Position numbers and translations under genes: made by a program. Shown here piece after piece: positions 61,401 through 64,000 of a DNA stretch of 64,000 bases. The notes below the pieces were generated by a model. It saw nothing but the letters and a program-made list of their open reading frames with translations. It had not been told where the DNA came from and did not search any database. Position 1 is the stretch's first letter; every line of letters begins with the position of its first letter. This DNA is from Pisaster brevispinus (taxonomy: Eukaryota; Echinodermata; Asteroidea; Forcipulatida; Asteriidae): the NCBI GenBank assembly GCA_023634235.1, contig JAMKCF010000060.1, positions 310,001 through 374,000 on the forward strand. Reading direction: 5' to 3'.

Positions 61401-62372
61401 TACAAAATAAGGAGGGTCACATCACCCCCAGGGCAATATCGAATCTGCACAATTTTAGTACCACTGTAAAGCCCGTTTCAAGGGCTCCCTCTCCCGTGAG
61501 TTTGGGGTTGCTGACGATTCTGTAGGCGAGGCGAGCGGCCTGGATGTTAGGCCCACCCCTTAGAGAAATAGGAAAACAAAAACCAGGGGTAATGGCCCAA
61601 AATAAAAGTGCGGTGATTTTGGGAATAAGTCCCGATCTAGGAGGGCTAGAGAGATGATTTTTTTACCTGACTCTGCCTTAGGTATCCCTGCATCCGAAAA
61701 TTAGACTTTTACGGCCGTTGCGGGCAGGCTTCACACCGGAAAAGACCAGCAAGCGGGGACACTCCGAAAGCCCCCCAAAACATCAACTTGATTTTGCTGT
61801 TAAAAGACACAAATACAAATTAAGGAGGGTCACATCACCCCCAGGGCAATATCGAATCTGCACAATTTTAGTACCACTGTAAAGCCCGTTTCAAGGGCTC
61901 CCTCTCCCGTGAGTTTGGGGTCGCTGACGATTCTGTAGGCGAGGCGAGCGGCCTGGATGTTAGGCCTACCCCTAAGAAAAATTGAAAAAAAAAAAAAAAA
62001 AAAAAAAAAACCCAGAAGCAAGGTCGTGCCGGCAGGGGTCATGGCCCAAAATAAAAGTGCGGTGAATTTGGGAATAACTCCCGATCTAGGAGGGCTAGAG
62101 GGATGATTTTTTTACCTGACTCTGCCTTAGGTATCCCTGCATCCGAAAATTAGACTTTTACGGCCGTTGCGGGCAGGCTTCACACCGGAAAAGACCAGCA
62201 AGCGGGGACACTCCGAAAGCCCCCCAAAACATCAACTTGATTTTGCTGTAAAAAGACACAAATACAAAATAAGGAGGGTCACATCACCCCCAGGGCAATA
62301 TCGAATCTGCACAATTTTAGTACCACTGTAAAGCCCGTTTCAAGGGCTCCCTCTCCCGTGAGTTTGGAGTCG
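58484..62372 (+). repeat. A-B dimers related to the 11-14.6 kb family
   Basis: Starts: 58484 A, 58930 B, 59343 A, 59790 B, 60203 A, 60651 B, 61063 A, 61511 B, 61924 A. 58484 and 61063 carry AGGACTACCCCTAAAAAAAA preceded by GGGTCACTG. 58930 and 60651 carry GGTCATGG or GGTTATGG with CCAAAAATAAAAG. The same marks define 11266-14668. 61924 is an A that switches to GATTTTTTTACC and AACTTG, which explains why another A follows it. Confidence 0.88.
59790..60202 (+). repeat. Reference class B monomer (413 bp)
   Basis: This is a typical class B copy. Its signature is CCCACCCCTTAGAGAAATAG, followed by GGAAAACAAAAACCAGGGGT instead of the long A run and 20-bp segment of class A. It has AATAAGTCCCG rather than AATAACTCCCG, GAGAGATGATTTTTTTACC rather than GAGGGATGATTTTTTGGCC, and usually CCCCAAAACATCAACTTG in the 3' half. 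Class B length is strikingly constant: most of the 67 ordinary copies are exactly 413 bp by my coordinates. Subtypes carry CCCTCCCC, CCTACCCCTTAG or CCCATCCC at the start. Confidence 0.93.
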
Positions 62373-63705
62373 CTGACGATTCTGTAGGCGAGGCGAGCGG
62401 CCTGGATGTTAGGCCTACCCCTAAGAAAAATAGAAAAAAAAAACAAAAAAAAAAAAACCAAGAAGCAAGGTCGTGCCGGCAGGGGTCATGGCCCAAAATA
62501 AAAGTGCGGTGAATTTGGGAATAACTCCCGATCTAGGAGGGCTAGAGGGATGATTTTTTGGCCTGACTCTGCCTTAGGTATCCCTGCATCCGAAAATTAG
62601 ACTTTTACGGCCGTTGCGGGCAGGCTTCACACCGGAAAAGACCAGCAAGCGGGGACACTCCGAAAGCCCCGCAAAACATCAACGTGATTTTGCTGTAAAA
62701 AGACACAAATACAAAATAAGGAGGGTCACATCACCCCCAGGGCAATATCGAATCTGCACAATTTTAGTACCACTGTAAAGCCCGTTTCAAGGGCTCCCTC
62801 TCCCGTGAGTTTGGGGTTGCTGACGATTCTGTAGGCGAGGCGAGCGGCCTGGATGTTAGGCCCACCCCTTAGAGAAATAGGAAAACAAAAACCAGGGGTA
62901 ATGGCCCAAAATAAAAGTGAGGTGATTTTGGGAATAAGTCCCGATCTAGGAGGGCTAGAGAGATGATTTTTTTACCTGACTCTGCCTTAGGTATCCCTGC
63001 ATCCAAAAATTAGACTTTTACGGCCGTTGCGGGCAGGCTTCACACCGGAAAAGACCAGCAAGCGGGGACACTCCGAAAGCCCCCCAAAACATCAACTTGA
63101 TTTTGCTGTAAAAAGACACAAATACAAAATAAGGAGGGTCACATCACCCCCAGGGCAATATCGAATCTGCACAATTTTAGTACCACTGTAAAGCCCGTTT
63201 CAAGGGCTCCCTCTCCCGTGAGTTTGGGGTCGCTGACGATTCTGTAGGCGAGGCGAGCGGCCTGGATGTTAGGCCCACCCCTTAGAGAAATAGGAAAACA
63301 AAAACCACGGGTAATGGCCCAAAATAAAAGTGCGGTGATTTTGGGAATAAGTCCCAATCTAGGAGGGCTAGAGAGATGATTTTTTTACCTGACTCTGCCT
63401 TAGGTATCCCTGCATCCGAAAATTAGACTTTTACGGCCGTTGCGGGCAGGCTTCACACCGGAAAAGACCAGCAAGCGGGGACACTCCGAAAGCCCCCAAA
63501 ACATCAACTTGATTTTGCTTTAAAAATACACAAATACAAAATAAGGAGGGTCACATCACCCCCAGGGCAATATCGAATCTGCACAATTTTAGTACCACTG
63601 AAAAGCCCGTTTCAAGGGCTCCCTCTCCCGTGAGTTTGGGGTCGCTGACGATTCTGTAGGCGAGGCGAGCGGCCTGGATGTTAGGCCTACCCCTAAGAAA
63701 AATTG

Positions 63706-63736
<31 letters not shown>

Positions 63737-64000
63737 AGAAGCAAGGTCGTGCCGGCAGGGGTCATGGCCCAAAATAAAAGTGCGGTGAATTTGGGAATAA
63801 CTCCCGATCTAGGAGGGCTAGAGGGATGATTTTTTGGCCTGACTCTGCCTTAGGTATCCCTGCATCCGAAAATTAGACTTTTACGGCCGTTGCGGGCAGG
63901 CTTCACACCGGAAAAAGACCAGCAAGCGGGGACACTCCGAAAGCCCCGCAAAACATCAACGTGATTTTGCTGTAAAAAGACACAAATACAAAATAAGGAG
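62373..64000 (+). repeat. A, B, B and a partial A at the window edge
   Basis: Starts: 62373 (A, GGAGTCGCTG, AAAAATAGAAAA), 62820 (B, AAGTGAGGTG), 63233 (B, GCTTTAAAAATACAC as in the 11 kb family), 63645 (A, cut at 356 bp by the end of the window). The A run of the last copy is about 30 long. Confidence 0.88.

Larger units (their letters stand above)
1..64000 (+). repeat. Satellite DNA array, about 149 tandem monomers
   Basis: The entire window is head-to-tail copies of one monomer, starting at CTGACGATTCTG. Interval lengths cluster at 413 bp (class B) and about 445 bp (class A), with rarer classes at 338, 343, 345, 360, 540 and about 604 bp. All copies lie in the same orientation and both ends of the window fall inside monomers, so the array continues on both sides. 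No unique spacer, transposon, telomere repeat or gene interrupts it. Arrays like this are typical of eukaryotic centromeric or heterochromatic DNA; the chromosomal location and species cannot be read from the sequence. I do not recognise the family by name. Confidence 0.97.

Noticed and set aside
1..64000. CRISPR array
   Set aside because: Repeats are 413-445 bp and directly adjacent with no unique spacers.
1..64000. Ribosomal DNA spacer or other gene-linked tandem repeat
   Set aside because: No rRNA or other gene sequence lies between units anywhere in the window.

Overview
The whole 64 kb is one uninterrupted array of tandem satellite DNA. I see no credible protein gene, RNA gene, CRISPR array, transposon or unique sequence. 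Every base belongs to a copy, or a piece of a copy, of one ~0.41-0.45 kb monomer, always in the same orientation. If each monomer is started at CTGACGATTCTG (the first bases of the window), I count 149 monomer starts: 148 complete intervals and one cut by the right edge. Satellite DNA on this scale points to a eukaryotic nuclear chromosome, probably centromeric, pericentromeric or other heterochromatin. Nothing seen fixes the species, and I do not recognise the satellite family by name. Many differences between copies are C-to-T or G-to-A changes at CpG, which fits a genome that methylates CpG (vertebrate or plant), but this is inference.

There are two monomer classes. Class A (about 440-452 bp) has the 5' signature CCTACCCCTAAGAAAAATTG, then a run of about 18-30 A, then a 20-bp segment CAGAAGCAAGGTCGTGCCGG, then AATTTGGGAATAACTCCCG and GATTTTTTGGCC. 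Class B (413 bp, very constant) has CCCACCCCTTAGAGAAATAG, no long A run, no 20-bp segment, then GATTTTGGGAATAAGTCCCG and GATTTTTTTACC. By hand I count 61 ordinary A, 67 ordinary B and 21 rearranged monomers. The ground state is an A-B dimer of about 858-860 bp, seen most cleanly at 30223-36690.

Layout: 1-5212 holds two ABBAB blocks about 3.08 kb apart, separated by a B and an enlarged A. 5213-10439 is three A in a row, then B-A dimers. 10853-16768 is a B-rich higher-order repeat with an internal dimer duplication. 16769-21818 is B-rich with its own linked variants. 22232-23036 contains a shortened monomer that recurs at 50-51.6 kb. 23037-30222 is a highly rearranged section in which two specific deletions were amplified together. 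30223-38332 is mostly plain A-B. 38333-43657 is a 2052-bp five-monomer higher-order repeat with a collapsed third copy. 43658-48726 holds a 3440-bp-spaced repeat. 48727-64000 returns to mostly A-B with local duplications.

The many short open frames on the minus strand are the same stretch of monomer read again and again. They break with the length of the A run and are not genes. The interest of the window is its record of unequal exchange, conversion-like patches, microhomology deletions and local amplification in a satellite.
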